A stretch of 50,387 nt of DNA. It comes from Alphaproteobacteria bacterium (GTDB lineage Bacteria > Pseudomonadota > Alphaproteobacteria > SHVW01). The first letter of the stretch is position 1, and each line of letters starts with the position of its first letter. The DNA lies in the NCBI GenBank assembly GCA_009694085.1, contig SHVW01000006.1, forward strand, positions 1-50,387. Direction: 5' to 3'. The position numbers and the translations under genes were made by a program. This document shows positions 10,371-20,391 of this stretch, piece by piece. The notes below the pieces were generated by a model. That model was not told the origin of the DNA and made no database searches. It saw only the letters and a list, made by a program, of their open reading frames with translations.

Positions 10371-11252
10371 GTGCGCGCAAAAATCCGCGATACCGAAATC
10401 TATTTCGACATCGAGGGCGCCGGGCTGGTGCCGGATGGGCCGGTCATGCGCGAGCGGCCGGTTGCCTTCGTCATCCATGGCGGACCCGGCGGCGACCATA
10501 GCGGCTTCAAGCCGTCGCTGTCGCCGTTGGCAAACCGGATGCAACTCGTCTATTTCGACCATCGCGGCCAGGGGCGGTCGGCCCCGGGCGATCCGGCCAA
10601 GTATACGCTCGACGAGAACGTCGAGGATATGGAAGCGCTGCGCCGCCATCTCGGCCTCGGCCCCATCGTCAGCATCGGCACCAGCTATGGCGGCATGGTC
10701 GGCATGGCCCATGCTGCGCGTTATCCCGAGGCGGTCTCGCATTTGATTCTGATCGTAACGGCGGCCCATTCCGGCTTCGTGGCCCGTGCGCAGGCGATCG
10801 TCGCCGCGCGCGGTTCGGCGGAGCAGAAGCGCGTCTGCGAAAACCTGTGGGCCGGCGCATTCAAGGATGCGGCGGAGATAAAGCACTACTACGCGGTCAT
10901 GGGGCCGCTCTATTCCGTTCGCCATGACGAGGCGGCGGTAGCGCCCGGCCGGGCGCGCGCCATCCACAGCCTGGAGCCGCTCAACCGCGCCTTCCGGCCC
11001 GGCGGCGTATTGCGCACCTTCGATCTGCGGCCGGAGTTGTCGCGCATCGCGGCGCCGACCTTGATTTTAGGCGGCCGGCACGACTGGATTTGCCCACCCG
11101 AGTTCCAGGAAGAAATTCACCGCCTGATCCCGGGCTCCGATTTGCGTATTTTCGAGAACAGCAGTCACTCGATCCGCGGCGACGAGCCCGAGGCCATGCT
11201 CGACGCCATTGCCGGCTTCGTTGTTTACAAGGGCCGGGCGCCTATGGCGTGA
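10371..11252 (+). CDS. Alpha/beta hydrolase (proline iminopeptidase-like, S33)
   Basis: [23 protein letters not shown] nucleophile elbow, GRHDWICP; probable GTG start with GGAGGG upstream. Confidence 0.8.
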   Translation: MRAKIRDTEIYFDIEGAGLVPDGPVMRERPVAFVIHGGPGGDHSGFKPSLSPLANRMQLVYFDHRGQGRSAPGDPAKYTLDENVEDMEALRRHLGLGPIVSIGTSYGGMVGMAHAARYPEAVSHLILIVTAAHSGFVARAQAIVAARGSAEQKRVCENLWAGAFKDAAEIKHYYAVMGPLYSVRHDEAAVAPGRARAIHSLEPLNRAFRPGGVLRTFDLRPELSRIAAPTLILGGRHDWICPPEFQEEIHRLIPGSDLRIFENSSHSIRGDEPEAMLDAIAGFVVYKGRAPMA

Positions 11253-12009
11253 ATTGTTCCTTGAGGATGCGTTCCTCAAGCTTCTGAGCTGGATCGAACA
11301 GCAGTCTCAGGGTAATCGCGCGATCCTCGCGGATCGCGACCTCGGCCACGTTGCGCACTTCACGATCGTCCGCCACTGCGCTGACCGGTCGCTTGGCGGC
11401 TTCAAGAATCTCGAAAGTGACTTCGGCCTTGTGCGGCACCAGCGCGCCGCGCCAGCGCCGGGGCCGGAAGGCGCTGATCGGAGTCAGCGCCAAAACGCCG
11501 GCGCCGAGCGGCACGATCGGCCCATGGGCCGATAGATTATAGGCCGTGCTCCCCGCGGGCGTGGCGACGAGCACGCCATCGCAGACCAACTCGTCCAACC
11601 GGACGATGCCGTCGATACGCACCCTAATCTTGGCTGCTTGCCGCCCCTCGCGCAGCAGAGAAACTTCGTTGATCGCAAGCGCATCGACGGCATCGCCCTT
11701 GATGGTGCGGGCGCGCATGCGCAAGGGATGGAGGCTAACCTCGGCGGCGCGCTCGACCCGCTCGACTAGGCCATCTTCGGCATAACCGTTCATCAGGAAG
11801 CCGACTGTACCGCGATTCATGCCGTAGATGGGGACCCCTTGCGCGACCGACCGGTGCAGGGTCTCCAGCATGAAACCGTCGCCGCCGAGCGCCACCACTA
11901 CCTCTGCTTGGTCGAAGGGAACGGTGGGATATAACCGCTCTAGCCGTGCTTGCGCCTGAAGCGCGGGTTCGGTATCTGCGGCGACGAAGGTAAGTTTTGG
12001 CGCTGGCAT
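11242..12009 (-). CDS. nadK: NAD kinase
   Basis: [15 protein letters not shown] (GGDG), [29 protein letters not shown]. Confidence 0.88.
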   Translation of the reverse strand: MPAPKLTFVAADTEPALQAQARLERLYPTVPFDQAEVVVALGGDGFMLETLHRSVAQGVPIYGMNRGTVGFLMNGYAEDGLVERVERAAEVSLHPLRMRARTIKGDAVDALAINEVSLLREGRQAAKIRVRIDGIVRLDELVCDGVLVATPAGSTAYNLSAHGPIVPLGAGVLALTPISAFRPRRWRGALVPHKAEVTFEILEAAKRPVSAVADDREVRNVAEVAIREDRAITLRLLFDPAQKLEERILKEQFTP

Positions 12010-12173
12010 GTCGATTCCGATCGTGGACGAGGTGCCGAGTATAGCGCGAGCCCCGCTGCATGCCAGGACTGGCTTGCCGAACCGATCCGCCCGTCTCATC
12101 GTGGCGTCGAAGCAAGCGGAGGGGCGGGAATGGTAGGGCATAGGCTTGGCATGGCCGTCATGCTGGTGTTGAC

Positions 12174-12623
12174 GTGGCTGCGCCCTTGGCGGGGAGCGCC
12201 GACGAGGTGCCGACCGACCGCCATGTCGGCTACTACTACCCCGCGCCGACCAGCGGCGAGACCTATGTGGCGCGCTCGCGCGTGCTTGACGACAGTAACC
12301 GCGCGCGCCGAATCGGCTTTGTCACCGTGCTCACGAACCAGATGCTCCAGGCGCCCTATCCACCGCAATTCGCCATCTATGCCAAGGGCGCGGAAGCGGA
12401 AAAGTTGATCATCGTGGGGCTGAACGACAATGGCTTCAATTCGATCTACCGAGCGCGCGCCTTGTTGGCCATGCTAACGGCCCAGGCGCGCGTGACGCTG
12501 CTGTTTCGGGACACCGATCTAGCCGAGGTCTTCACCTTCCTCGATCTGGCCAAGTTGCTTGGTTTCCAGTTGATCACGGTCAGCGACGGCCGCGAATTCG
12601 CCCACCAAATCGTGATCGAATGA
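12174..12623 (+). CDS. Conserved hypothetical protein, possibly secreted
   Basis: Open frame overlapping the next gene by ATGA; GTG start; hydrophobic signal-like segment lies in another frame immediately upstream. Confidence 0.6.
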   Translation: MAAPLAGSADEVPTDRHVGYYYPAPTSGETYVARSRVLDDSNRARRIGFVTVLTNQMLQAPYPPQFAIYAKGAEAEKLIIVGLNDNGFNSIYRARALLAMLTAQARVTLLFRDTDLAEVFTFLDLAKLLGFQLITVSDGREFAHQIVIE

Positions 12624-14165
12624 GCGCAGGCGCCGACGGCTACGTTCGCGATCTCGACTATGTCGACGTCGTCCACCCCCGCATGGCGCCTGTTTGGCTC
12701 GACTATGTGGCGGCACTCCAGGGCGTGGCGCGACCGCGGCCGGTCGATGGTTACGATTATTGCGATCTCGGCTGCGGTGCCGGGTTGAGCCTGAACATGC
12801 TCGCCGCGAGCGATCGGCGCGGCCGTTTCGTCGGTATCGACGCGAATGCTCGCCACGTCGCGCGCGCCGAAGAATTCCGCCAGGCTGGGGGCCTGAACAA
12901 TGTCCGCTTTCTCGCGGACGATTTCGCCGCCGCCGCCGCGCTCGATCTGCCGAAATTCGACTATATCGCGCTTTACGGCGCTATGTCCTGGGTCGGGCCG
13001 GAAGCGCGGCGTCAAGCGCTCGATTTCGTGCGTGCCCGGCTCAAACCGGGCGGGCTGGTTCTGGTCGCCTATAACGTCATGCCCGGCAGTGCCGCGCTGG
13101 CACCGCTACGCCGCTTCATGCTTGCTGCGTCGAGCCCGGAGCAGCCCGCGACGGCGCGCATCGTTGCTGCGCGCGAAGCACTAGCCGCGCTCAAGGCCAG
13201 TGGGTCCCAGTTTCTGCGCGATCACGCCGCAGCGACACGCGCGCTCGATGCCGCGATCGACGGCGACCCGGGCTACCTCGCCCATGAATATTTCAATGCC
13301 CATTGGCATCTGCCCTATTTCGCCGAGATGCGCGCCGACGTGGCCGCCATTGGCGCGGACTTCGTCGGCAGCGCCACGATTGAGGCCAATTCGGCACGCC
13401 TGTGTATCCCGAGGCCGCTGCGCTCGCTTTACGACCGCACGCAAGGACTGAATGAGCGCGAGTTGGTCAAGGACATGGTGTTGGGCCGCAAGTTTCGCCT
13501 CGATGTGTTTGCGCGCGGCGGCCGGCATGTGACAGGCGATGCTCATTTCGGTTTGTTCGATGGGCTTGCCTTTGCTCTGCCAACGCGTTCGGCAGCGAGC
13601 ATGCCTCAAAATTTCCGCTTTCCGGCGGGGCGTACAACTTTACGGTCCGCGGTTGCCGTGCCCCTGATCGCCGCGCTAGCGGGCGGACCGGTCACGCTGG
13701 GCGAGCTAGTTCGTCAACCAGGCCTGGCTGATCATCCCGTGGCAGAAATCATCGGCGAGCTGAACATCCTGATCGCCGGACGCGAGGCTCAGCCGGCGCG
13801 CGGGCCGAAGCATGCGCTAGGACAAGATGGAGATCGCTTTCGCTTCGGCGCGCCTTTGAGCGGCCGCACGCTCGATGCATTCCTTGCCGTCGACCGCGCC
13901 CGTTTCGTCGCCGCGCCTGCACTAGGCACGGGCCTACACCTCAACGCGACCCCTGCTCGGGCTGGTCGAGGCCGGCTTGTCCGGCGCTGCCCAATGGGCG
14001 GCCGATCTGCTGAAACGGCGCCGATTGGGTATCGCCAATGAGGGTGGCCGTCTGACCGAACCGGCGGTGCTGGCGCGCCATCTTACCCAGCGTATCGACG
14101 CCATTTGGCGGCCGTTTTTTCTCGATCGATTGACGGCGTTCGGCGTGATCGAGTCCGCAGATTGA
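12620..14165 (+). pseudogene. Class I SAM-dependent methyltransferase with C-terminal regulatory region, probable frameshift near 13950
   Basis: DYCDLGCGAGLSLNMLA motif I; frame 12620..14041 loses coherence after …LHLNAT and continues in the frame of 13977..14165 as LLGLVEAGLSGAAQWAADLLKRRRLG…. Confidence 0.7.
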
Positions 14166-14170
14166 GGGGA

Positions 14171-15172
14171 TTATCCCCCGGTCACGCTCATATGGCGCTC
14201 GACCGCCGGGCCGCCGCGGCGCCGGTCGATGACGAAGTCGTGTCCCTTGGGCTTGCGCCCAATCGCCTCGTGGATTGTAGCCATCAATGGCCCATCGCTC
14301 TCGCTGGCGCGCAGCGGCTCGCGCAGATCGGCGGCATCGTCCTGGCCCAAGCACATATAGAGCGTGCCAGTGCAGGTCAGGCGCACGCGATTGCAGGATT
14401 CACAGAAATTATGAGTCAGTGGCGTGATGAAGCCGAGCCGGCCGCCGGTTTCCTTGATGCGGACGTAGCGTGCCGGCCCACCCGTGCGATAGTCGATATC
14501 CTCGAGCGTCCAGCGCTCTTGCAGCTTGGCGCGTACCAGGGATAGCGGCAGGTATTGTTCGATGCGATCGGTGCCGATCTCGCCCATGGGCATGACTTCG
14601 ATGATGGTGAGGTCGAAACCCTCATCGCCGCACCACTGGATCATGCGGTCGAATTCTCCGTCGTTGACGCCCTTGAGCGCCACCGCATTGATCTTGATCT
14701 TGAGCCCGGCCGATTTGGCGGCCGCGAGCCCGGCCATAACCTGATCGAGCTTGCCCCAGCGCGTGATCGTCGCGAATTTATCCGGGTCCAACGTGTCGAC
14801 CGACACGTTGATGCGGCGCATTCCGGCGGCGGCGAGATCGCCGGCATAGCGTGCGAGCTGGCTGCCATTGGTGGTCAGGGTCAGTTCGTCGAGTTGGCCG
14901 CTGGCGATATGCCGGCCGAGGCTGCGGATCAAACCCACAATATTGCGCCGGACCAGAGGTTCGCCGCCGGTCAGCCGCAACTTGCGCACGCCCAGCGCGA
15001 CGAAGGCGGAGCACAGCCTGTCCAATTCTTCCAGGCTGAGCACGTCGGCCTTGGGCAGGAAGGTCATGTCTTCCGCCATGCAATAGACGCAGCGGAAGTC
15101 GCAGCGGTCGGTCACCGATACACGCAAATAGGAAATGGGACGGCCGAACGGGTCGATCATGGCGCCGATCAT
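14171..15172 (-). CDS. moaA: GTP 3',8-cyclase MoaA
   Basis: [17 protein letters not shown] radical SAM motif, [21 protein letters not shown] second cluster, C-terminal GG. Confidence 0.95.
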   Translation of the reverse strand: MIGAMIDPFGRPISYLRVSVTDRCDFRCVYCMAEDMTFLPKADVLSLEELDRLCSAFVALGVRKLRLTGGEPLVRRNIVGLIRSLGRHIASGQLDELTLTTNGSQLARYAGDLAAAGMRRINVSVDTLDPDKFATITRWGKLDQVMAGLAAAKSAGLKIKINAVALKGVNDGEFDRMIQWCGDEGFDLTIIEVMPMGEIGTDRIEQYLPLSLVRAKLQERWTLEDIDYRTGGPARYVRIKETGGRLGFITPLTHNFCESCNRVRLTCTGTLYMCLGQDDAADLREPLRASESDGPLMATIHEAIGRKPKGHDFVIDRRRGGPAVERHMSVTGG

Positions 15173-15257
15173 AGCGCGGGGCCGATGGAATATCTTCCCC
15201 AACTTTGCTATGGCTTTGGGCCGGCGCCCTGAGATGGCGACCGGGCGAGGGGCGCTT

Positions 15258-15551
15258 ATGGCAGAACGCAAACCGCATATATTGGATGGCCTAGGCGCCC
15301 GGCTCGTTGCGGCGCTGGTGTTCCTGTCGGCGTTGAGCGGTCTCGCCTACATTCACCGCGACGATCTCATCCCCGGAAGCAAGGTCGAGGCGGCGGCGGC
15401 TGATCCAGTCCAGCAATGCATGGTCAAAAGGGCGGCCGATATCGACGGCATGGCCAAGGAGGGGACGATCAACCAGTCCCAGGCCGAGTTATTCAAATCG
15501 CGTGCTCTTGCACTCTGCCAGGCTCAATCTCAGGGCAAGGCGCCGCAATAA
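15258..15551 (+). CDS. Small hypothetical protein with one N-terminal TM segment
   Basis: [32 protein letters not shown]…. Confidence 0.5.
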   Translation: MAERKPHILDGLGARLVAALVFLSALSGLAYIHRDDLIPGSKVEAAAADPVQQCMVKRAADIDGMAKEGTINQSQAELFKSRALALCQAQSQGKAPQ

Positions 15552-15566
15552 ACCGGAACGCGAAGT

Positions 15567-15677
15567 TTAGGCGCTGGTGTCGACGTTCTGACCGTGCGAG
15601 CTTTCGCGGGGCGGCGGCGGCGTCTGCTCGCGTGGCGCTGGCGCGGAGGCTGGTGCTCTGGTGAATTCGATAGCCAT
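15567..15677 (-). CDS. Candidate 36-aa Pro-rich small protein
   Basis: MAIEFTRAPASAPAPREQTPPPPRESSHGQNVDTSA read on minus strand; AGGAG about 7 nt upstream of ATG; CCAGCAG-AA-CTGCTGG palindrome just upstream. Confidence 0.4.
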   Translation of the reverse strand: MAIEFTRAPASAPAPREQTPPPPRESSHGQNVDTSA

Positions 15678-15770
15678 GTGACACTCCTGGGCCAGCAGTT
15701 CTGCTGGCTAAACTTAACTATAGTTCTGCTCGGCGGTGTTGGCGAGTCATAAAATTAGGTTAAAACCCGG

Positions 15771-17855
15771 TTAACTATCTGGTTTTGCTTGGCGTTCCGC
15801 TAATAGTTTGGCTCGGGCCTCCTCGATTTCGCGTTCGCGCAGGTCGTCGTCGGTCGTGCGCATGATCGGGCGAGGCGGGCCGGCATAGGGGTCTGCGCCC
15901 GAGGCGAACTGAGCTGTGACCCGACAGGCCTCGCACATCTTGATCCGTTCGATCGCTGGGCCGCCCTTGAACATCCAGTGCTTGTCGGCGAGTTTGGCGA
16001 CGATTTTCTCGATCGAGCTCTTGGTGCCAAATGGCTTGCCGCAAGACACGCAGTGGAACGGTTCTTCCTCCTTGATCAACACCGGCGCGCGCGCGGTGTC
16101 AGCCAAGTTGAGCCGCGGTTCCAGAGTGATGACCTTTTCTGGGCATGTGGTTCGGCACAGCCCGCATTGGACGCAAGCATCTTCCACGAAGCTGAGCGCC
16201 GGCTTGTCCGTGCCATCGATCAGCGCACCGGTCGGGCAGACGCCGACGCAGGACAGGCAGAGCGTGCAGCCCTCGGTGTTGACCGCGACCCTTCCGAACG
16301 GCGCACCCGTGGGCAGGGGCAGTAAATCGACCGGCGCGGGTGCATGGGCGTGCAGGTGACGCAGGCCGAGCATCGCGATCGTGCGCTTGCCACCCATGGG
16401 CAGATGGTCGCTGGCGCGCGGCGCGGCCATGGGGGCCAGGCCATAGAGCGCGGTTTCGACGGCGCCGGGCTCTTCGGCATCGATGATCGCCACGCGGCCG
16501 GCACCATAACCGAGCCCGCTCATGGCGGTTTCGATCAAGCCGATCTGCTGGGCAAGGCCGGCCAGTTCCTCGCGCTTCGTCGGTGGCACCAGAATACGGA
16601 TTTGGGCCGCGCCATAGGCCAGCGCGGAGGCAAAGAAATCGAAGCCGATTTGGGTAACTTCGTTGAGCGCGAAGGGCAGCACGCGGGCCGGCAGGCCGCG
16701 GCCATAGCGCGCCATGGCGGCGATCAACTCGTCGCCGCGCCGCTGATCGTGGATCAACAAAGTTGCATCGGCGCCGCCGGCACGGCGATAGGCGCCGAGC
16801 AGGGTGCGCAGACGTTGCAGCAGGGAATCGGCGGCCGGCATGTCGTAGGCGGCCGCACCGGTCGGACACACGCTGGCGCAAGCACCGCAGCCGGCGCACA
16901 CGAAGGGATCGATAGCGACGCGATCGCCCGCCGGCACGATGGCGCCGGTCGGGCAGACGTCCAAGCAGCGCGTGCAGCCCATGCGCCGGTTCCGGCTATG
17001 AGTGCAGATGTCGGCATTGTAGGCGACATAGCGCGGCTTCTCGAACTCGCCGATCATATCGGCCAAATCGTAGAGCGCCTTCTGCACTTGGGCGGGATTG
17101 CCGGGGTCGGGCCTGATATAGCCGTCGCGCTTTTCGTGGGCGGTGAAGAGGGGCGGGCCGCCGGAGAGGTCGAGGATCAAATCGCATTTGGACGAGGCGC
17201 CGTTGCGCGGGGCCTCGAATCCGAGATGACCGCGGCCAGAGGGCGCGGCCGGCGCGTAATCGTCGACCACGATTTCGAAGGCGCCGAGATGGCCCTTGGC
17301 AGCATTGATCGTGCCCCTGAACACGGGCACGTCCATGACCGCGGGCGGCATCACGTCGCCGGGCCGCGTCAGCAACACGGTCACATCGAGCCGGCTGGAA
17401 AGTTGCTTGGCAGCTTGGATCGCAAGCTCGTCGCGGCCATAGACCAGCACGACGCCCTCGGATTTGAGCGTAACCGCCGGTGTGGGCGGCAGGTCGAGCG
17501 CGGCTTCTGCTATCAGCGCCGCCATTTTGGCCGTGGCACCCGCGCCTTGGTAGGACCAGCCCGCGCGCTCGCGAATGTTGACGAAGGCGATGGGCGCGCC
17601 GGACTCCGCATCGCCGCGCGCCTCGATCATGGTTTCCGTGAACAGCGGGGCTTCTTGCGTGCAGGCAACGAGCAGTGGCGCGTCCGCGGCGAGCGCCTGC
17701 TCATAGCGCTGAATTTCGCGCCGGCAGAGCTGGGTTGCAAGCTGGAGATCGCCGGTGGCGCCGCTGGCCGCGCAGGCCTGGGCCAGCGCCTTGCCGTCCA
17801 GCGCCATGGTGCCGGCGCAATCGCAGACCAGAACCGTCTTACCCTGGATTTCCAT
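15771..17855 (-). CDS. Multi-[4Fe-4S] ferredoxin-type protein (FDH-associated)
   Basis: Four Cys clusters (CTRCLDVCPTGAI, CAGCGACASVCPTGAA, CTLCLSCVGVCPTGAL, CVQCGLCRTTCPEKVI) plus C-terminal CVSCGKPFG…CEACR. Confidence 0.85.
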   Translation of the reverse strand: MEIQGKTVLVCDCAGTMALDGKALAQACAASGATGDLQLATQLCRREIQRYEQALAADAPLLVACTQEAPLFTETMIEARGDAESGAPIAFVNIRERAGWSYQGAGATAKMAALIAEAALDLPPTPAVTLKSEGVVLVYGRDELAIQAAKQLSSRLDVTVLLTRPGDVMPPAVMDVPVFRGTINAAKGHLGAFEIVVDDYAPAAPSGRGHLGFEAPRNGASSKCDLILDLSGGPPLFTAHEKRDGYIRPDPGNPAQVQKALYDLADMIGEFEKPRYVAYNADICTHSRNRRMGCTRCLDVCPTGAIVPAGDRVAIDPFVCAGCGACASVCPTGAAAYDMPAADSLLQRLRTLLGAYRRAGGADATLLIHDQRRGDELIAAMARYGRGLPARVLPFALNEVTQIGFDFFASALAYGAAQIRILVPPTKREELAGLAQQIGLIETAMSGLGYGAGRVAIIDAEEPGAVETALYGLAPMAAPRASDHLPMGGKRTIAMLGLRHLHAHAPAPVDLLPLPTGAPFGRVAVNTEGCTLCLSCVGVCPTGALIDGTDKPALSFVEDACVQCGLCRTTCPEKVITLEPRLNLADTARAPVLIKEEEPFHCVSCGKPFGTKSSIEKIVAKLADKHWMFKGGPAIERIKMCEACRVTAQFASGADPYAGPPRPIMRTTDDDLREREIEEARAKLLAERQAKPDS

Positions 17856-17908
17856 TGCTCTCTATCCCCGTCCGCGCCCGCCTTGTCTTGGCGGCTCGCT
17901 CGGCTTCT

Positions 17909-18844
17909 TCATACACCGGCCGGGCGACCGTTGGCGAAGGGTTTGAGCGCCGCATAGACCGCCCGATGCACCGGTGTCGGCACGTTCGATTGGCGGCCCA
18001 GGCGGACGATGGCGCCGGACAGGCCCTCGATCTCGATCCGATTGCCCTTGTCGAGATCGAAGGCGAGCGAAGCCTTGGACGCAGGCGGCAAGGTGGCGCC
18101 GAACGCCATGGCGCGGTCGACCGCGTCGGGCGCAAGCTTGATGCCCTTGGCCGCAGCGACCGCCACGGCCTCGGCTATGGCATCGCGCAGCAGGGGCCGC
18201 ATTTCGTCGTCGGCCAGGATGGGGCCGATGGGTTGGCGGGTGAGCCCCGTGGTGGCGGCGAGCGAGGCGAGGAAGACGAATTTCGACCAGATCGCGTGAT
18301 TGATGTCGGCGCTGAGTTCGGCGTCGAAGCCCGACGCCGTACAAGCCGAAACAAATGCGGCGAGGCGGTCGGAGCGCGGCTTGTCCAACTCGCCGACGAT
18401 CAGTTTGTGGATCTGGTTGTTGTGGCGAATGACTCCCGGCCCGTCGATCTGGGCAAAGATATAAGCGAGGCCGCCGGCGACATGGCGCTGGCCGACGATG
18501 GCGGCGATACGCTCCTCGCTGTCGACACCGTTTTGTAACGAGACGATTGCGGTATCCGGGCCGGTCAGCGGGGCGAGGCGGCGCGCGGACTCCTCGGTAT
18601 CGTAGAGCTTCACGCAGAACAGCACGATATCGGCCGCGCCGAAAGCGGCGGGATCGTCGCTTGCCCTAACTCGCGGCAAGTGAAGGTCGCCCTTGGGACT
18701 AATGATGCGCAGACCGTCGCGCTGGAGCGCGGCAAGGTTCGCGCCGCGCGCGATGAAGCCGACATCGTGGCCGGCGGCGGCGAGCCGCGCGCCGAAATAT
18801 CCGCCGACCGCGCCGGTCCCGAAAACGACTGTTTTGAGGGTCAC
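17909..18844 (-). CDS. 2-dehydropantoate 2-reductase family protein
   Basis: GTGAVGGYFGARLAAAGHDVGFIARG Rossmann motif, LQNGVDSEE, NHAIWSKF; GTG start overlaps the tupA stop. Confidence 0.85.
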   Translation of the reverse strand: MTLKTVVFGTGAVGGYFGARLAAAGHDVGFIARGANLAALQRDGLRIISPKGDLHLPRVRASDDPAAFGAADIVLFCVKLYDTEESARRLAPLTGPDTAIVSLQNGVDSEERIAAIVGQRHVAGGLAYIFAQIDGPGVIRHNNQIHKLIVGELDKPRSDRLAAFVSACTASGFDAELSADINHAIWSKFVFLASLAATTGLTRQPIGPILADDEMRPLLRDAIAEAVAVAAAKGIKLAPDAVDRAMAFGATLPPASKASLAFDLDKGNRIEIEGLSGAIVRLGRQSNVPTPVHRAVYAALKPFANGRPAGV

Positions 18845-19662
18845 GACGATTCCTTCTTGGCATTGGGGAAGAAAAGCTGTTCGCCGCCGATTTTGTAAGT
18901 GGCGATGGCGGCCTGACCGCCAGGTGTGATCAGCCAATCGACGAAGGCCTGACCGTCGCGCGCTTTGACATGGGCGTGACGCGCCGGATTGACGGGGACG
19001 ACACCGTATTGATTGAACAGTCTGGTATCGCCTTCGACCAAGATCGTCAATCCCTGCCGGTTCTTGAAATTTGCCCAGGTCGCGCGGTCGGACACGACAT
19101 GGGCGTTCATGCCGGCCGCCGTGTTGAGCGTCGGCCCCATGCCCGAGCCGAGCGAGCGATACCAGCCCGTGCTTGCCGCCTTCGCGTCGATGCCGGCCGC
19201 CTTCCACAGGTCGAGTTCGGCCAGGTGCGTGCCGCTGTTGTCGCCGCGCGAAGCGAAGGGTGCCTTAGTCGCTGCAATCTTCGCCAATGCAGCGGCGATA
19301 TCGCGCCCATTCTTGATGCCGGCAGGATCGGCGGTTGGGCCGATCAGGACGAAGTCGTTATACATGACATCCAGGCGCTTCACGCCGAAGCCATCGGCGA
19401 CGAATTTTTCTTCCGAGGGCTTGTGGTGGACGAGCAACACGTCGGCGTCGCCGCGCTCGGCGAGCTTGATCGCCTGGCCCGTGCCCAGCGCCACCACGCG
19501 CACCTCGATGCCGGTCTTGGCCCGGAAGAGCGGCAGGATGTGGCCGAACAACCCGGAATCCTGGGTCGACGTGGTGGAGGCGACCGTGATGAAGCGGTCG
19601 GCGGCGGCGGTAGGCAGCGCAACAATGAGCAGGGCAGCGATCAGCAGGGTGCGTCGGACCAT
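18841..19662 (-). CDS. tupA: Tungstate ABC transporter substrate-binding protein (TupA type)
   Basis: ASTTSTQDSGLFGHILPLF…GTGQAIKLAERGDADVLLVH…FASRGDNSGTH. Confidence 0.88.
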   Translation of the reverse strand: MVRRTLLIAALLIVALPTAAADRFITVASTTSTQDSGLFGHILPLFRAKTGIEVRVVALGTGQAIKLAERGDADVLLVHHKPSEEKFVADGFGVKRLDVMYNDFVLIGPTADPAGIKNGRDIAAALAKIAATKAPFASRGDNSGTHLAELDLWKAAGIDAKAASTGWYRSLGSGMGPTLNTAAGMNAHVVSDRATWANFKNRQGLTILVEGDTRLFNQYGVVPVNPARHAHVKARDGQAFVDWLITPGGQAAIATYKIGGEQLFFPNAKKESS

Positions 19663-19671
19663 CGATCCCTC

Positions 19672-20391
19672 TCAGATCGGTAACAGTTCGCCACGCACGA
19701 AGGCTTGGGCCTCGCGCGTGCGCGGGCGGGCGAAGAATTCGTCGACCGGCGCGCGTTCGATCAGCCGACCCTGATGCAGGAACAGAATTTCGTCGGCCAT
19801 GCGCCGGGCCTGGCCGAGATCGTGGGTGGTCATGACGATCTTGGTGCCGGCGGCGTCCATGGCGTTGACGATCGCCTCGACCGCGCGCGTCGCGCCGGGA
19901 TCGAGGCTGGCGGTCGGTTCGTCCAGGAACACGATCTCGACCTGGAGCGCCCACACCCGCGCCAGCGCGAGGCGCTGCTGTTCGCCGATCGAGAGCACGC
20001 GGGCGGGCCGGTCGGCCAGGTCGGCGAGCCGGGTCTGCTCTAGCGCGTCGGCAATGCGCGCGCGCCGCTCCGCCGCCGCCACGCCGGCCAGCGCCAGCGC
20101 GTAATCCACATTGGCCGCGACCGAGCGGCGCAGCATGACCGGGCGCTGGAACACCATGGCTTGCCGCCGCTGCGCGCTGGCCGAGGCGGCACCTTGCCAG
20201 ACTATTCGGCCGGTCGTCGGCTGGATCAGCCCATGACACAGCCGCAGCGTCAGGCTCTTGCCCGCGCCGTTGGGCCCCAGGATGACCGTGCGCGGCCCCT
20301 CCTCGAACATGACATCGAGGTCATGGACCAACGTCTTGCCGCCGGCAGCGTAGCCGACGCGTTCGAGCCGGAGCGGCAAGATGCGGCTCAT
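19672..20391 (-). CDS. tupC: Tungstate ABC transporter ATP-binding protein (TupC type)
   Basis: LGPNGAGKSLTLRLCHGL, LSIGEQQRLALARVWAL, VFLDEPTASLD; within tup cluster. Confidence 0.85.
   Translation of the reverse strand: MSRILPLRLERVGYAAGGKTLVHDLDVMFEEGPRTVILGPNGAGKSLTLRLCHGLIQPTTGRIVWQGAASASAQRRQAMVFQRPVMLRRSVAANVDYALALAGVAAAERRARIADALEQTRLADLADRPARVLSIGEQQRLALARVWALQVEIVFLDEPTASLDPGATRAVEAIVNAMDAAGTKIVMTTHDLGQARRMADEILFLHQGRLIERAPVDEFFARPRTREAQAFVRGELLPI

Noticed and set aside
16344-17957. 537-aa plus-strand ORF opposite the 4Fe-4S protein
   Set aside because: Antisense shadow; the real gene has four conserved Cys clusters on the minus strand.
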